From: Vermamoeba vermiformis
Taxonomy: Eukaryota > Tubulinea > Echinamoebida
Reading direction: 5' to 3'
Length of the DNA stretch: 64,000 nt
Assembly (NCBI GenBank): GCA_045837725.1
Contig: JBEWZL010000108.1
Location: 60,151-124,150, forward strand
The position numbers and the translations under genes are program-made. Each line of letters starts with the position of its first letter. Positions within the stretch are counted from its first letter, which is position 1. Of this stretch, positions 23,213 to 34,905 are shown piece by piece. Under the pieces are notes generated by a model. It was not told the origin of the DNA and made no database searches. It was given only the letters and a program-made list of their open reading frames with translations.

Positions 23213-24239
23213 ATGTATAAGCATATTATTTTTGTGGTTTTAATTGTCGCTTTGGCGGCTGCCCAAACTCCCTTGACCCCTGGTTGTACTTACCGCTCTT
23301 CAACTTCTTTCAGATCCTGGAGTTATTTCTCCCTCCAGTTGTCTGAATCGACAATTAATTATGTTCAGCTCGTTACTAGCGTTGACTCCGTATGCGATTT
23401 ATTTATTTTATTTTTATTCCTAAAAATTGAAAATAAATATTTAGGGCACTCCTTTCTATTATGCGAACATTGGATCGTTCCCTACTTTCCAAAGCAACAT
23501 TTGGAAATATGAGAACGTGACCGGAGGTGCTGTTTCGAACTACTTCTACAATCCGAACATCGATCTGAACACCGGAAACTACTCCAACAACATCCTTTAC
23601 ATTGGAGTATACGGATATACTAATACCAAGTATGGTTTAACCGTATACACTCAAGGTGAGTGAGAACCAAGAAACGTCAACGCGTCAAATCTGCAGATTC
23701 ATGATCCGTTCTTCGTTAACACTGGCCCAACCATTCAATTATAGGCCCCATTACCTTATATGATAGACAAATCTCGTCTCCTACCTTCCCCATCCCCAAC
23801 ACGTACCTTTTCTACAAGTTTGTTGTTGACTCCGGATTGAGAGCCTTCCAAGCTGTCGTTCAGCCTACGCCCTATAAAAACAACTACTTCTTCTTTATGA
23901 GCAATTCTACTTCGTTATACCCACTCTATCGTGGCAAATATCAATACATGTCTAGTGCTTCCAACTTCAAAACATTTTGCCTCTCCATCAACTATCCCTA
24001 CCCTGGTAATTAATCAATATAAAGCTTAAATATTAACACTTCAAATAAACAATCGCTAATTATTGCTCAATTTAGGCACTTATCGCTTGGGCCTCAGCAC
24101 CAGCTACTTGAACTACTCGATCCAGTTCGTTGAGAACGGCTTGGGAACTTGCAGTACGTGCTAGATATAACAATTCACTAACGAGGGTTAACTAATCGCT
24201 GTTTTCAACTTGCAGAGTTCGAGAATTAGAACAGCCCGA
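23213..24239 (+). CDS. Secreted beta-rich glycoprotein, PPC-like domains
   Basis: About 240 residues in five exons. The start MYKHIIFVVLIVALAAAQ is a clear signal peptide with probable cleavage after AAA or AAAQ. The mature chain is rich in Tyr, Ser and Asn with several N-glycosylation sequons (NVTG, NYSN, NSTS, NYSI). It carries two similar beta-strand-rich units, one in exons 1-2 and one in exons 3-4. Their pattern (hydrophobic strand, FYY, then YIGVYGYTNTKYGLTVYTQ) resembles bacterial-type pre-peptidase C-terminal (PPC) or jelly-roll domains. The last exon adds only a few codons (KFEN-stop). No catalytic motif is visible. An extracellular-matrix or binding role is inference. The PPC assignment is tentative. 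Confidence 0.72.
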
Positions 24240-24780
24240 ATTCTCAGAATTTTTAGCCGAGATCCGCTACGTTCTTTCAGCAAATCATAAATAGGCCTTT
24301 ACCTTACTATTAATGTGCTAGTTATTTGACGAAGTATAAATGCTTTCACAAAGCGCCAACGAGATCTGGTTTTAGGGTTATGTTCATACAGTACGCCGGT
24401 AACATTACCAAGCCGTATCATATATCTACGCTGCTATCTCATATTTCGTGATTCGGTTTGCTGTCTTGCGTTTCTTTATCTTTCGGAAACGATATTTTCG
24501 GAAAATTATTTCTGCGCCGTTTAAACCGGAACAGGAACACTTCACTTACCCAGTACCTAATTTACAAAATCACTATTTTTCTTTTGCTGACCTAATGTTA
24601 TTAAGATAGCTATCCAATATTAGTTCTCGTTAAGATACCTTAATATTGCCTAATAAGTATCAGTGGATATCAAATAGGGTGGGGTTAGCAAGCGGATCCG
24701 CTCAAATAAAAAGAGTACATTTAATGACCAATTACAACATCGCTGTTAATATATACAATATGGATATATTAACATATTCG
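24240..24780. other. Intergenic between convergent genes
   Basis: 3' flanks of the secreted-protein gene (+) and Fip1 (-). AT-rich, no gene supported. Confidence 0.5.
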
Positions 24781-26618
24781 TTATTTCCTTCGTTTTCTAT
24801 CCTCTTCTGGCTCAGGACTAACATAAAAAATATTAGCGTTTGTAATTTTTCTTGAGGGTTAGGGTTTGGTTTCACCGTGGCAAATAAAAATTATTTAATA
24901 CGTACCTATTGCTTCGCTTCCGCCTTCGGCTGCTGCTATCTGAAGTACGGCTCGATCTGTCCTTATCTTTCTCGCGTTCCTTTTCTCTGTCTCGTCGCTC
25001 ACGTGATCTTGAACGAGATCTCCTACTAACGACCATGTCAGTAAGTTTGAAACACTAGTGTAACAGACGCAATATCGTGCACTACGTACCTGCCCTCAGT
25101 CTTCGAGTCACGTGGTCTGTCACTTCGTTCTCGCGATGATCTTCGCTCGCCAGATCGTTCAGCTGCAATGAAAATATGACGTTAGTAAGTGACCCATCAA
25201 GCTTCTTTCACGGCACTACTTACGCGGTCTGTGGTCTCGTCTTTCACGTCTGTCATCTTCACGTTCTCTGAAAGGCTCGCCTCCAGCTAAGGACGTCACG
25301 GTTAGTGCGTGTCATTCAAAATTATGGCTTGGTACTTACGAGGGAAATGCATGCCAGGTGGTGGAGGACCACGGAATGGTGGCATACCAGGAGGTGGTCC
25401 GCGTCTGTCACCGCGCATGAAAGGTGGTGGAGGTCCGCCTCGGAAGCCACGTGGAGGAATGCCCATGCCCATTGGTCCTGGCATCATGCCCGGCGGGAAC
25501 TGGCCTGGGAAGTGTGGTGGCATGCCCGGGGCTAAAATGAAAATTTAGATTTAATGCTTTATTGAGCTAATAGCATTATTTGATGTTTACCTTCGCCGTG
25601 ACCATCACCGCCCTCGTCTTGTCCTTCAGCGACGACTTGAATGACCGAATCATCTGACTCGCGATTACGACGCACAGCTATTTATGGAAATATTAGTAAT
25701 GAGACCTAGAGTTATTATGCGTGGAAAGTTTTTGGTCGAAGTTTGACACGTGTCACATGTCACTTTGTACTTACGTTTTCTCATCATCATGTTCGGTGGC
25801 ATTTGAACGTTACCTTCTCCAGGCTTAGACTGTGCCCCTTCAAAGACCTATATATAATATAAGTGTTAAAAGCATTATCCAATGTGAGTTCAGTATCAAA
25901 AAGTACGTGCCTTAATTTTACCCAAATTATTTATCTCGCTCTTCATTTGCATTTGTTTCAAGCAATATGCGCGCCAAGTCTCTTCAGTGAATCCATAATT
26001 AAAGTAATCAGTCGGATCCGCACCAGGCTTCAACCAGGGCTTCTCTTCCATACTATCAATATCTAACTCGACTAAAGTCCTTCCAGCTTGTCGTTGCTGC
26101 ATGATCTGCGGCTGCAATATTTGCAGAGGGTTGTAAGGCTGGCCAGTCAACTGCGAGCCAACAACGCCTTGCCCTGGTTGACCGGAGTTTGACTTGTTGA
26201 GGACGTACTTGTTGGCGCCGGGTTGGTTGACGCCTTGTCGGAAGAAAGTCTTGTTGCTCGATTGACCTGGCTGCACGCTTTCAACGGTGTCTGTATTAAT
26301 TACAATTTCAAAGTCATCTTCGTTGTCACTCTCTTCGTCGTCATCGCCGTCCTCTTTTTTAACTTTGTCTTCCATTTTTACATCACTAAATGCGATAAAA
26401 TAAGTCTTAATATCGTCTATGATATATATGGAGTATAATATTAGGACTTACTTTGAGGCATCGTTAGTATTTACATCGTTAGTGTTGTTGTCTGCATCCG
26501 GCAAATAAACATCATTATCGCCTTCAGGATTATATGCTTCTTCTTCTGGATGATACTCTTCATCAGGTTTATATGATTCGGGATTATACGAATCGTCTGG
26601 TTTGTAGTCTTCCGCCAT
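24781..26618 (-). CDS. FIP1: Fip1-like pre-mRNA 3'-end processing factor
   Basis: A subunit of the nuclear cleavage and polyadenylation specificity complex that tethers poly(A) polymerase. The start is ATG at 26616-26618 ([19 protein letters not shown]). The N-terminus is acidic with repeated YKPD/YNPE units. The diagnostic Fip1 motif is intact: [18 protein letters not shown], followed by [12 protein letters not shown]. It is followed by a Pro/Gly/Met-rich region with an RGG-like patch ([17 protein letters not shown]). The C-terminus has Arg/Glu/Asp-rich blocks ([16 protein letters not shown]) as in animal FIP1L1. Splicing to a last small exon near 24821-24781 gives the ending [12 protein letters not shown]. 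Roughly 470 residues in about nine exons. RE/RD-rich tails bind RNA and CPSF partners in known homologues. Confidence 0.9.
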
Positions 26619-27148
26619 TATGTCGATCGTTGATCTGAAAAAGAAAAATTGGTAACTATTACAATAAATGATTTGCTATTAAAATTTCAATACTATATGT
26701 GCTAATATTATTATAATACAAAATAAGGCGTAATTGATCGATAGTATTTAATTTTATGGTAAGTTTGTCAATTTGTCATAAATAAATTTCCATCGCTTTG
26801 CAAACCATTGATTTACCGATCAAATTGAATAATAATATAATATTCGATATAAATTAATTTTTCTTTAATTTTTTAACGTTGTTCAAGCACACTTACATTT
26901 CACTCCAAACGATCTCTTGTTTCCTCAAGCTTTACAGCAGTACTTTAAATACACTAACTGACTGAATAAAGCTGAATATGTGGTATTATGTTTGGTTAAA
27001 AGGGACGAACGAAAAGTCATAGAAGCGGGTTGCAGGTCAAAAAAAACTCGGCCAAAAAATTTTGCGCAAAACGATCTGTGCCTTAAAAATCTGTTTGTCA
27101 ATCGTGCTGCATCGTTATTTACTTATATTACACCACCACGCAATAAAA
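26619..27148. other. Divergent promoter region between FIP1 and OB-fold gene
   Basis: AT-rich head-to-head intergenic sequence without a supported gene. It presumably holds both promoters. Confidence 0.5.
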
Positions 27149-27756
27149 ATGGCTACCCCACAAGGTCTTAAGAAGCCAGTTTGTAAGTTAATCTGCCCGT
27201 TGGTCCTTTGACTTGGCGACTCTGTGGCAAGCTTACCAGTGTATTAATTTGCTTTTATTAGTCTCCAAGGTCGAGAACTTGAAGCCTGGTCAATCCGAGA
27301 GATTGAACCTTCGCGCTAAAGTCGAAAAGAGCACCGTTGTGTTGGATAAAACTCGCGTGGATGGCAACAAAATCAGAGTCGCTGAAGTTATTATTGGTGA
27401 CGAGACTGCCTCAATTATCCTTACTGCTAGAAATGGTAAGGATTTTAATCAGAGCTCCAGTTATTTTATTGCAAAAATATATCGGATTTTCTAAAACAAA
27501 ATTTTTTGTGCACTCGCAATTTTCTTTGTCTATTTAAAGCCTCATAATAATTTTATTAAATTCAGAACAAATTGATTTGCTCAAGCCCGGCTCCGTCGTC
27601 GAGGTCAGAAACGTTAAAGTCGAGATGTTCAATGACGCCTTCATGCGCGTTGTCGTCGACAAATGGGGCAAGATTATTCCCTCTTCTGAACCTGCTAACT
27701 TCAACGTGAACTTGGACAACAATTTGTCGAGCGTTGAGTACGAAAGACAAGATTAG
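27149..27756 (+). CDS. Single-domain OB-fold nucleic-acid-binding protein (SOSS-B/RPA-like)
   Basis: About 130 residues in three exons: ATG at 27149, introns at about 27181-27260 and 27435-27565, TAG at 27754-27756. The chain is one OB fold. It has VENLKPGQSERLNLRAKVEK, the strand VAEVIIGDETASIILTARN, LLKPGSVVEVRNVKVEMF and MRVVVDKWGKI. The pattern (linker, DET/GSIxLTAWN-like strand, G(D)xVxI) is typical of SOSS complex subunit B and the related plant/protist OB proteins. Those bind single-stranded DNA or RNA. It lacks the long C-terminal tail of animal SOSS-B. A role in repair is therefore suggested but not shown; RNA binding is an alternative. Confidence 0.82.
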
Positions 27757-28087
27757 ATCTTCAACAAGCATTACACGGAGGAGAAAACCAATAATTTCAT
27801 CGACGAACGTCGACATTGTGCATACACGAGTAACAAAGACTCACCAAAGAGAATATTTAATTTTGTTCGTACAGATTCAACATCTGCTCCTCCAACTTTG
27901 AAATTTATCTGTAACGAATAAACCCCGCGCAAAACTGCACAATGCTTTAAATTAAACTGCCTTAGTCTTATATTAACATCTACAATACTAACTATCAAGC
28001 TGATTGACCGTTTTCGTTAGCAGGGCAGATCCAAAGAATGGATGGACACAGAGATTATATAACAAAATTTACGGCTTTTTTATTGGT
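27757..28087. other. Intergenic between convergent genes
   Basis: 3' flanks of the OB-fold gene (+) and RPS19 (-). AT-rich, nothing else seen. Confidence 0.5.
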
Positions 28088-28725
28088 TTATTGTTGTTTA
28101 GCAGCAGCAGTGGCAACACGACCAGCAATACGATCAAGGTCACGTTGACCGGCAGAGGTAATTCTTCTACCACCCTTAGGATCCTTCTCGACAACGCCGA
28201 TCTTCTCTAATTGCTTAAGAACGTGTCTAGCAACAGAGCCTGAGCCCTTAGTGAAAATAACACCACGGGGACCACGGTGCTTGCCACCACCATAGATCTT
28301 TCGGAAGTCACCCAAACCAAGACCGTTTCTGAGGTAAACCTTGCGGGCAACAGCGGCTGAATAAATCCAATGAGTAATTGTAATAAATAGATCAAATAAT
28401 ATCATTTATCCGCAAGGAATTGATTAAATTCAGAATAATAGTGCTATCGGCACGCTGGGGTTGATAAACGACAAACAGATTCGATCGATAAAATAACCAA
28501 ATAATATATATCCAATAAATCGCGTAACTTACCAGCACGAACGTAAAACCAGTTGGGATCATAAGGAGCCAATTCCTTGTGAGTACCAGTCTTAACAATA
28601 TCAACCCAGTTGGGGAGTTGGATCTTGCTGGTCTTCTTCAAGTGAGCAGCATAAGTCTTGACAAAAGCTGCAGCAGGAACATCCTTGACTGTAACGGCGC
28701 TTCGTGAAGTCTTCTTGGAAGCCAT
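28088..28725 (-). CDS. RPS19: 40S ribosomal protein S19
   Basis: A small-subunit ribosomal protein (eS19) needed for late 18S rRNA maturation. Two coding exons. The start is ATG at 28723-28725 ([18 protein letters not shown]). Recognisable blocks are [20 protein letters not shown], the [11 protein letters not shown] motif just before the intron, then [56 protein letters not shown] and the closing QRDLDRIA. Length (about 150 residues) is normal for the family. The codon before the ATG region is not a start, so the initiation site is unambiguous. A CCAAT box and TATA-like element about 250-350 bp upstream suggest a 5' untranslated intron, common in ribosomal protein genes. Confidence 0.97.
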
Positions 28726-29257
28726 CTTCAATAAAATAATTAATATATTTTTATCATAATCAATTGTTTAGCAAAACAAAAATGTTATAAGCCGTATATA
28801 TTATTGTCCAATGTTTGTGCATCAATTATTAATTATTATTAAGCCTCCAACGCATTATTAATAATTTGTAGATGCTAATCGAGCAAAACATCTAGTCCGC
28901 GTTGGTGGTTGCTTTGGCATTCATGCGTCTTCCGTAATTATATTGAATATGACCAGCAAACAATCCTCCGATAGATACCTTTTATATATGCTTGCGTGCT
29001 AATAAGGTGCCGACGGGGAAGGAAATGAATGCGAGAGGACAAGAATTTTTGGAGAGGAAGACGCTCTCTGATTGGTCGTTTTTTTTATCAATTTTAATTT
29101 AACTTTCATCGTAAGTTGTTACACGACGCGCAAAACGAATGTTACGAATATACACGAACCAACAATGCACCTTGCTAAGCAAATTTAGCTTTCAAGCAAA
29201 CAATGATTAAATCCGCGATGGATCGATCGCGTTAGTTCCAGTCGCGCAGCAAGCCTT
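28726..29257. other. RPS19 5' region and F-box/DUF1963 3' flank
   Basis: It holds the RPS19 promoter and probable 5' leader. A short open frame on the minus strand (reads IGGLFAGHIQYNYGRRM, about 28890-28975) lies just after the TATA element. It has no upstream ATG in frame, so I do not call a gene. Confidence 0.45.
28978..29075 (-). promoter_or_regulatory. RPS19 core promoter: CCAAT box and TATA element
   Basis: On the minus strand GACCAATCAGAG (CCAAT at 29071-29075) is followed about 80 bp later by CATATATAAAAGG (28978-28990). Spacing and order fit a TATA-driven promoter. The implied transcription start, near 28950, is about 225 bp before the ATG. Confidence 0.55.
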
Positions 29258-31127
29258 TCAATCCCCACCAATTTCGAAGTGCACACTGTTTAGATTCTTG
29301 GCAGCGAGGTCATCGTATTTTATCGTCCAGGAGTATGCCTACAAATTGAATCCAAATTATTATTTCAAAAAAACCCAAACAAAATCAAAAATAATGATTA
29401 CCCGACTGCATAACGTATCAAACACGTCGGCACTGATTGTACCGAATAACATTGTGCTCGGGACTTCAGGTTCGTAATCGTCATCTGCATCCTCGTCAGC
29501 TTCTTCCTCTTCGCTGTTGAAGCCTGGCATTTCTTCGTAGTCAAACTCTGGGTACCCGAGGATATGCAGTCCATTTTTCTTTTGGATTCCTTCTTTTGCG
29601 TCTAGGAACAATCGATCGTAAGTTGACGTGGGCTTATTCTTTCCGGTGGTATGCTTTACCAAAGTATCTACCGCGATGCCACGTTTCTTCATCTGGCTTC
29701 ATGAAACTCAAATCGAAAAATACTTCGGTGCATGACTCTGGTTTTAGTGGCTATTTGTACATAATCAGCAATACGTAGGGATAAATCGATAGACGAACAA
29801 CTTACCATGCCATTGCTACTCAGTAGACCCGTATGATCTCGTGGAGCAAGCACTGTCATATGTACTGTTTAGATTAGTAGGGCTCAAACTAGTTGCTATT
29901 GTTACTTATCTCCGTCGTAATAGACAACCTTCTCGTCTTCAAAAATGTACAGCATTCCTGTCGTCCACGGAAGAAGGCCACAAATATCGAACAGTGATAC
30001 TTCATCGAGTCTAGCCAATCAACACATTTTGATTAGCCAAAGAGCAAGAAGGACGAGCGCGGCGTACCGTAGTTGTGCGTAGAATTGGAAGGCTTGACCG
30101 TTAGCAGAGGGCCATTCAATGGACGGTGGAAGATCAGGAACACCGCCTAGGCGATTGTTAGTTGGTTTTCCACGAGCCAAATGATGCTCTTACCAATTTT
30201 GGAGCAACCAATCGGCATGATCTCATTCTCGACAGTTTTGTCTTTAATGACGTAGCCAGTCCCTTCAAAACTGAAAATAGTTCTGTCTTCACGTTCTATC
30301 TTATTTTCCGCATCTTCTACGCTGATCGTGAACAGTTCTCGTTTGTCTTTCTTGGTGGCAAAAGTACGTTCTGAAAGTAAGGGAACGCGTCATTTTTTTT
30401 AGTTTGCAACAAAGCTACAATTTTGCTTACTTATTCTATGGTAGACTAGAGGAAGAATGTCGTTGTATTGCGGCATTAGTTTCTTAATGCGGGTAAAGTA
30501 GTCTTGGCATTTGATGTACTTTGGATACTTCTCAGTGTGCTCCTTTATCTCCTCGTTGAGCCGTTCAAAAGCCTTTTCTATCTTGGTCGAGGCTAGAGAT
30601 TTCCAGGCCTTGGAGACTAGCACGCAGTATTGATATATTTCACTAATAAATATAATCAGAATTTGTCAAAAATAGGCGCGAAGGTCGTACATCAGATCGA
30701 GTTTGTCGAAAACCATGCTAACGACTTCTGGCGGGAGATCATGTCCAGTGGACTCGTAATTTGAGCTATCATGCTCGATTTCATCACCTTCATCTTCGCG
30801 ATCGATTTTTCGGCGCTTGGCAGGTCTCTCGTCTTCTTCATCCTCTTCATCCACAAGCTTTCTTCTTGATCCTCGGCCTCGACGTCTATTTTGTCGGGAT
30901 TCGCGCATTTTTTGCAATTGGGCGAGCTCTTCGGCTTTTTTTGCTTTAGCCTTTGTTTCTTCCTGGAAGATCTGATCAACATTGTTAATTTAATCGCATA
31001 AAGTAAGTACCTCGATGTTTTTCGGATATTTTGATCTTATTTTTCGCCATTGATAAACGAGAGAGGAGCTGATCGGCCGAAAATAATCCTCGTCTTCCAC
31101 AGATGCGTCTTTTTCTTGGCTGGACAT
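29258..31127 (-). CDS. F-box protein with C-terminal DUF1963 (YwqG-like) domain
   Basis: Roughly 480 residues in about seven exons, ATG at 31125-31127 (MSSQEKDASVEDEDYF). A basic/acidic coil (EETKAKAKKAEELAQLQK, then RRKLVDEEDEEDERPAKRRK) precedes an F-box split by an intron: LPPEVVSMVFDKLDL joined to YCVLVSKAWKSL. After a helical spacer comes the DUF1963 region: GGVPDLPPSIEWP, FYAQLRLDEV, LPWTTGMLYIFEDEKVVYYD and the terminal VHFEIGGD. DUF1963 is a poorly understood fold of bacteria and protists related to YwqG. The F-box suggests an SCF adaptor whose substrate- or ligand-binding module is DUF1963. The combination is the unusual feature; the assigned role is inference. Confidence 0.78.
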
Positions 31128-31301
31128 GATGCTTATTACGGAGTAAGTAATTTAGTACTAATTTAGTATTAATCAACAATAGGTGTGCTCGTTCAGCTCA
31201 AAGAAATTGATAATTGGAAGTGTCACCCTTCTTTTTTTTTCCCTGACAAGTTTTTGTGTTCGAAGCCCAACGTGATCCAACAATAGTATAATAACAATAT
31301 A

Positions 31302-34300
31302 ATGGGTGATGTAAGTATCTTCGAAGACAAAAATGGGATCTTGCGTTGTAGAGAACTCAAATCCCAATACTAATCCGTTCTAAATTTAGAAAGCAGAAGA
31401 TATGCAAACGGGCGATGCCCAGGGTCAAGAGTACTCACAAGAAGCATATGCCCAATATTATCAGCAATATTATCAACAATACGGTCAGTATCCGGGATAC
31501 GACCAACAAGCCTATGCTCAACAAGGTTATGGGCAATATGGACAATACGGACAGCAAGGCTATAATCCTTACGGTACGATTATAATAATTTTCACATGTT
31601 ATTGAACCAAGTAATAATTTTTCTGAATATTTTTATTACGATCGGAAAAAGCTTTCTTTTAATTTTAGTGCTTAAATAATATTATAATAATAATAAATAA
31701 ATATAGGCGGTATGGGCGGCGGTTTTCAAAGAGGAGGCGGCGGTGGTGGTGCTCCTCCTTCGAATACTTTGTGGGTCGGTAACGTGCATCCAGACACTCA
31801 AGATTATGAATTGCGGTATGTATTAATTATTAGCATGATATAATAGCTAGATCGCGATTTTATAAACTCGACAGCGGATCTCGTAAGAAACAGATTCCTA
31901 GTCTTACAGCACAAGCTCATAATTTAATAAGAAATTCGATTTCATTTCTAAAATTACATTATTATGAATATATTAAGATAGAGGCCTATAATCACGATTT
32001 TAAGAACATTCTTAGCGATCTCTATTCGTGAAATGAACTTTACTTACGTTTAATTTTCTTCAGCGATGCCTTTGCACCTTACGGCACTGTTGAGGCAGTA
32101 AAAATTCTGCGTCACAAACAATGCGCATTTGTTCGCTTTGATTCAATCGAGACTGCCGGCGCAGCTTTCCAAGCGATGAACGGAGGATACGTCCACGGTC
32201 AACAGATTAAGATTGGTTGGGGCAAGGTACGTAGTATATGATTATATTAATACCGTGATATATCTTGGCGTTTATCGCAAATGCAGCCTTAGTAATGGTT
32301 GACTTCCAAAAAAGGAAATATTTTTATGATCGTTACATGAGCTTACCGATTACTTTACAATGATATCAGCTATGTACTTATATATGACTATACTAATACT
32401 ATTAATATAGTCTGAGGGCGAATTTAAAGGTCGCGATGGAGCCGAAAATTCATTGCCTCCTAATGCTACAAAAACATTGTGGCTCGGTAATATAGACGAG
32501 AACATTACTGAAGATGAGTTGCGTAGAGAGTTTGCGCCCTACGGCAACATTCAACACGTGCGCGTGGTGCCTCATAAGAGCTGCGCTTTCGTCAGCTACG
32601 ACCGCATCGAATCCACTCTCGAAGCTCGTCGCGCAATGCAAGGACGAATGATTCGCGGAAAAGCGTTGAAAATTAACTTTGGCAAGGTGAGTATACCGAA
32701 TTAATGCATATTAAGTGCATTAATATAAGAAAAAAATCATTTTTGTTGTTTTACTAACGGCGTTTCATTACAGGAGCAGGGTAAGTAAAAAAAAATAAGG
32801 CCAGAATATTATTAAATATGGCGAGGAATATTTAAACATATGCATGAAGAGAATGAGACATATAAGTAGAATAATACAGCGCGGATTTTCTGATCTGAAT
32901 TTTTTGTTCAGAGGAACGACCAGACCGAGGAGATCGAGGCGACAGAGGTGATAGAGGCGACAGATATGGAGGAGGCGATAGACGTGAGGGCGGAGGAGCA
33001 CCTTCTGCACCTGCCAGACCTTCAGCGCCAACTGATATCCTTTTACAAAATATTATTTTATTTTCGCTAACCGCATCCGGATCTAGAATCCCTTGCGAAG
33101 CATTTATTTTGATCGATCGTTATTGTCCTTAATGAGTTTATATACATCCCGAAGAGAAAGGAATTATTGAAAAGATGGCAGATTACGTCGCTAGAAACGG
33201 ACCGAAGTTTGAAGATCTGTTGAAAGAGAAGCAGAAGGATAATCCCAAGTTTGGCTTCTTATACGAAGGCAGCAAATACTATGATTACTATAAGTTTAGA
33301 ATTTATGCATTGAAGAATAACCTTGGCGATGTAAGTATTGAAAATTAATTTTTTTATTTTTTTTGTCTCGTCAGATCTGCACCAATTTTCATTAACTCTA
33401 TTATTAATTAGGGCGATACTCTTCCTGCTGCCGCTGCACCTCAACCGACCCAAGTCCCAGACAATCAAAATGATGGCTATAATCAACCACCACCTGCTAT
33501 GCAACAATGGCAACAGCCCCAAGCTCAATACAACCAAAGCGCACCTGAGCCCGAAGAAAAATTCAATATTTATACTCCTATGGACGAAGAAGATATTAAG
33601 CAGTTTTCTGCAAGGTTGGATGGTCTTGTTGGTACTAAAGAATCGATTAAGGTAAGAAACTCGATCTCGAAATCCGCTCAACGAAAATAATTTCCGAGCA
33701 TTGCTATTAACATTATGATATATCATAACAATACTAATGATCATGTTGTATAGGATACCAAGAACTGGATCATGGAGCGATTGTACAAGGCCGCTGATGT
33801 AGCTACATTTATGAAGGCCAAGACCGAGCGCGTTAAGGAATTCGTCGCTAAACTTAACATTATTTACGTCGCCAACGATGTTTTGCATCACGGGTAAGTC
33901 TTAATATTAATTTTATTTGAGTTAGTTTGTCGTTACAAATCATGAAATTTCGTCGCAAAAATAAAATTGATAATTTTTTGTGGCGCGTACTAACCAGGAA
34001 AACAGATTGAAACTACGTACTGGCACTCAAAAGGCCGATGGATTCAGCACTGCGTTCAAGCCCCATCTTGCTGTTATGTTGCGATCTGCTTACGTAAACG
34101 GATTCGATCCTGAAGGCAAGCTGACCGATAAGGACCGCTTAGAGAAGTTATCTAAGGTAATATATATACGTTAATATAACGTTGTATAAGCTGTACTAAC
34201 GATATTTTATCAAGTTGTTGCGCATCTGGCGAGACAAGTCTATCTTCCCTGCCCACGTGATTGACGACATGGAAGAGGTCGTGAAGGGCAACAAACCTGC

Positions 34301-34770
34301 CAGTTCATCGAGCACTACGCAGTCCTCGGCCGCGCCATCACAGTCCGCAAGCACTTCGTACTCACATCAACAACAGAGCTACGGCCAACAGGGCGGATAT
34401 GGCGGTCAAAGCTACAACAATCAGCCTCCTCCACCCGAGCCTTCACACTACGGCGGTGGTGGTGGCGGTGGATTCCACGCAGTCGTAAGTATTATATATG
34501 AGACTAGGTGTCGCCTAGTACCGATCTAATGTATTTGTCATGCAGCCCCCTCCTCCTTCATTGAACGCTGGTGGCAGATCCGGTCACTCGCAACAAAATA
34601 TCATGTCAAGTGTCGATGACTTTTTGAGCCGTGAAAAGAGCAAGGTGTCTCGAGGCGGTAGTTCTTACAGCGATTCTAGATCTGGTGATCGAAAGAGAAA
34701 GCGTTCTCATTCACGATCTGATTCGAGATCACCTTCACCGAGCAGAAAGAGACGAGGCGACCGACGCTAA
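31302..34770 (+). CDS. RRM-RRM-SURP-CID splicing-associated protein (SR140/CHERP-like)
   Basis: About 700 residues in thirteen exons. The first coding exon holds just MGD. A Gln/Tyr/Gly-rich N-terminus (YYQQYYQQYGQYPGYDQQ) leads to two RRMs: RNP2 TLWVGNVHPD with RNP1 CAFVRFDS, and TLWLGNIDEN with CAFVSYDR. An RGD-rich spacer follows, then a SURP module (IIEKMADYVARNGPKFE, NPKFGFLYEG) and a CID (NWIMERLYKAADVATFMKA, LNIIYVANDVLHHG, LLRIWRDKSIFPAHVIDDM). The tail is RS-rich (SRSDSRSPSPSRKRR). SURP and CID together mark U2 snRNP-associated factors (SR140/U2SURP has one RRM, CHERP none), so the paired RRMs are distinctive. A 7-nt exon and an AT-AC intron lie within it. It probably links the spliceosome to RNA polymerase II. 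Confidence 0.87.
32774..32780 (+). other. Seven-nucleotide microexon
   Basis: GAGCAGG lies between an acceptor (TTACAG) and a donor (GTAAGTAAAA). Including it joins GK to EQEERPDRGDRGD in phase after the second RRM. Without it the downstream RGD-rich frame is not reached cleanly. Confidence 0.65.
33035..33145 (+). other. U12-type AT-AC intron in the SURP-CID gene
   Basis: It begins ATATCCTTTT, the AT-AC minor-class donor, and ends ATAC. GTCCTTAATG, matching the U12 branch core, lies 13-14 nt before the end. Removing 111 nt joins ACTG to ATCCCGAAG in phase, giving PTDPEEKGIIEKMADYV, the expected start of the SURP domain. No GT-AG alternative fits. Confidence 0.85.
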
Positions 34771-34905
34771 AAAATTAATACAAAGCAAATTTTAATTATG
34801 GATCTGACGTGCTCTCGGATGCACGAAAAAATAAAAACATGTTTTTTCGAAGTAGAGTTTATTATTAATACATAAGGATACAATACGAGGCAGTGGCGAA
34901 TTTCG

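Noticed and set aside
24850-24875. Telomere-like GGGTTAGGGTTTGG in the last Fip1 intron
   Set aside because: Only one to two units, inside a well-supported intron; chance is sufficient.
25305-25548. Plus-strand Trp/His/Gly-rich ORFs
   Set aside because: Shadows of the Pro/Gly-rich exon of Fip1 on the other strand.
28890-28975. Short minus-strand frame IGGLFAGHIQYNYGRRM as a small gene
   Set aside because: No ATG in frame upstream and it lies where the RPS19 leader is expected.
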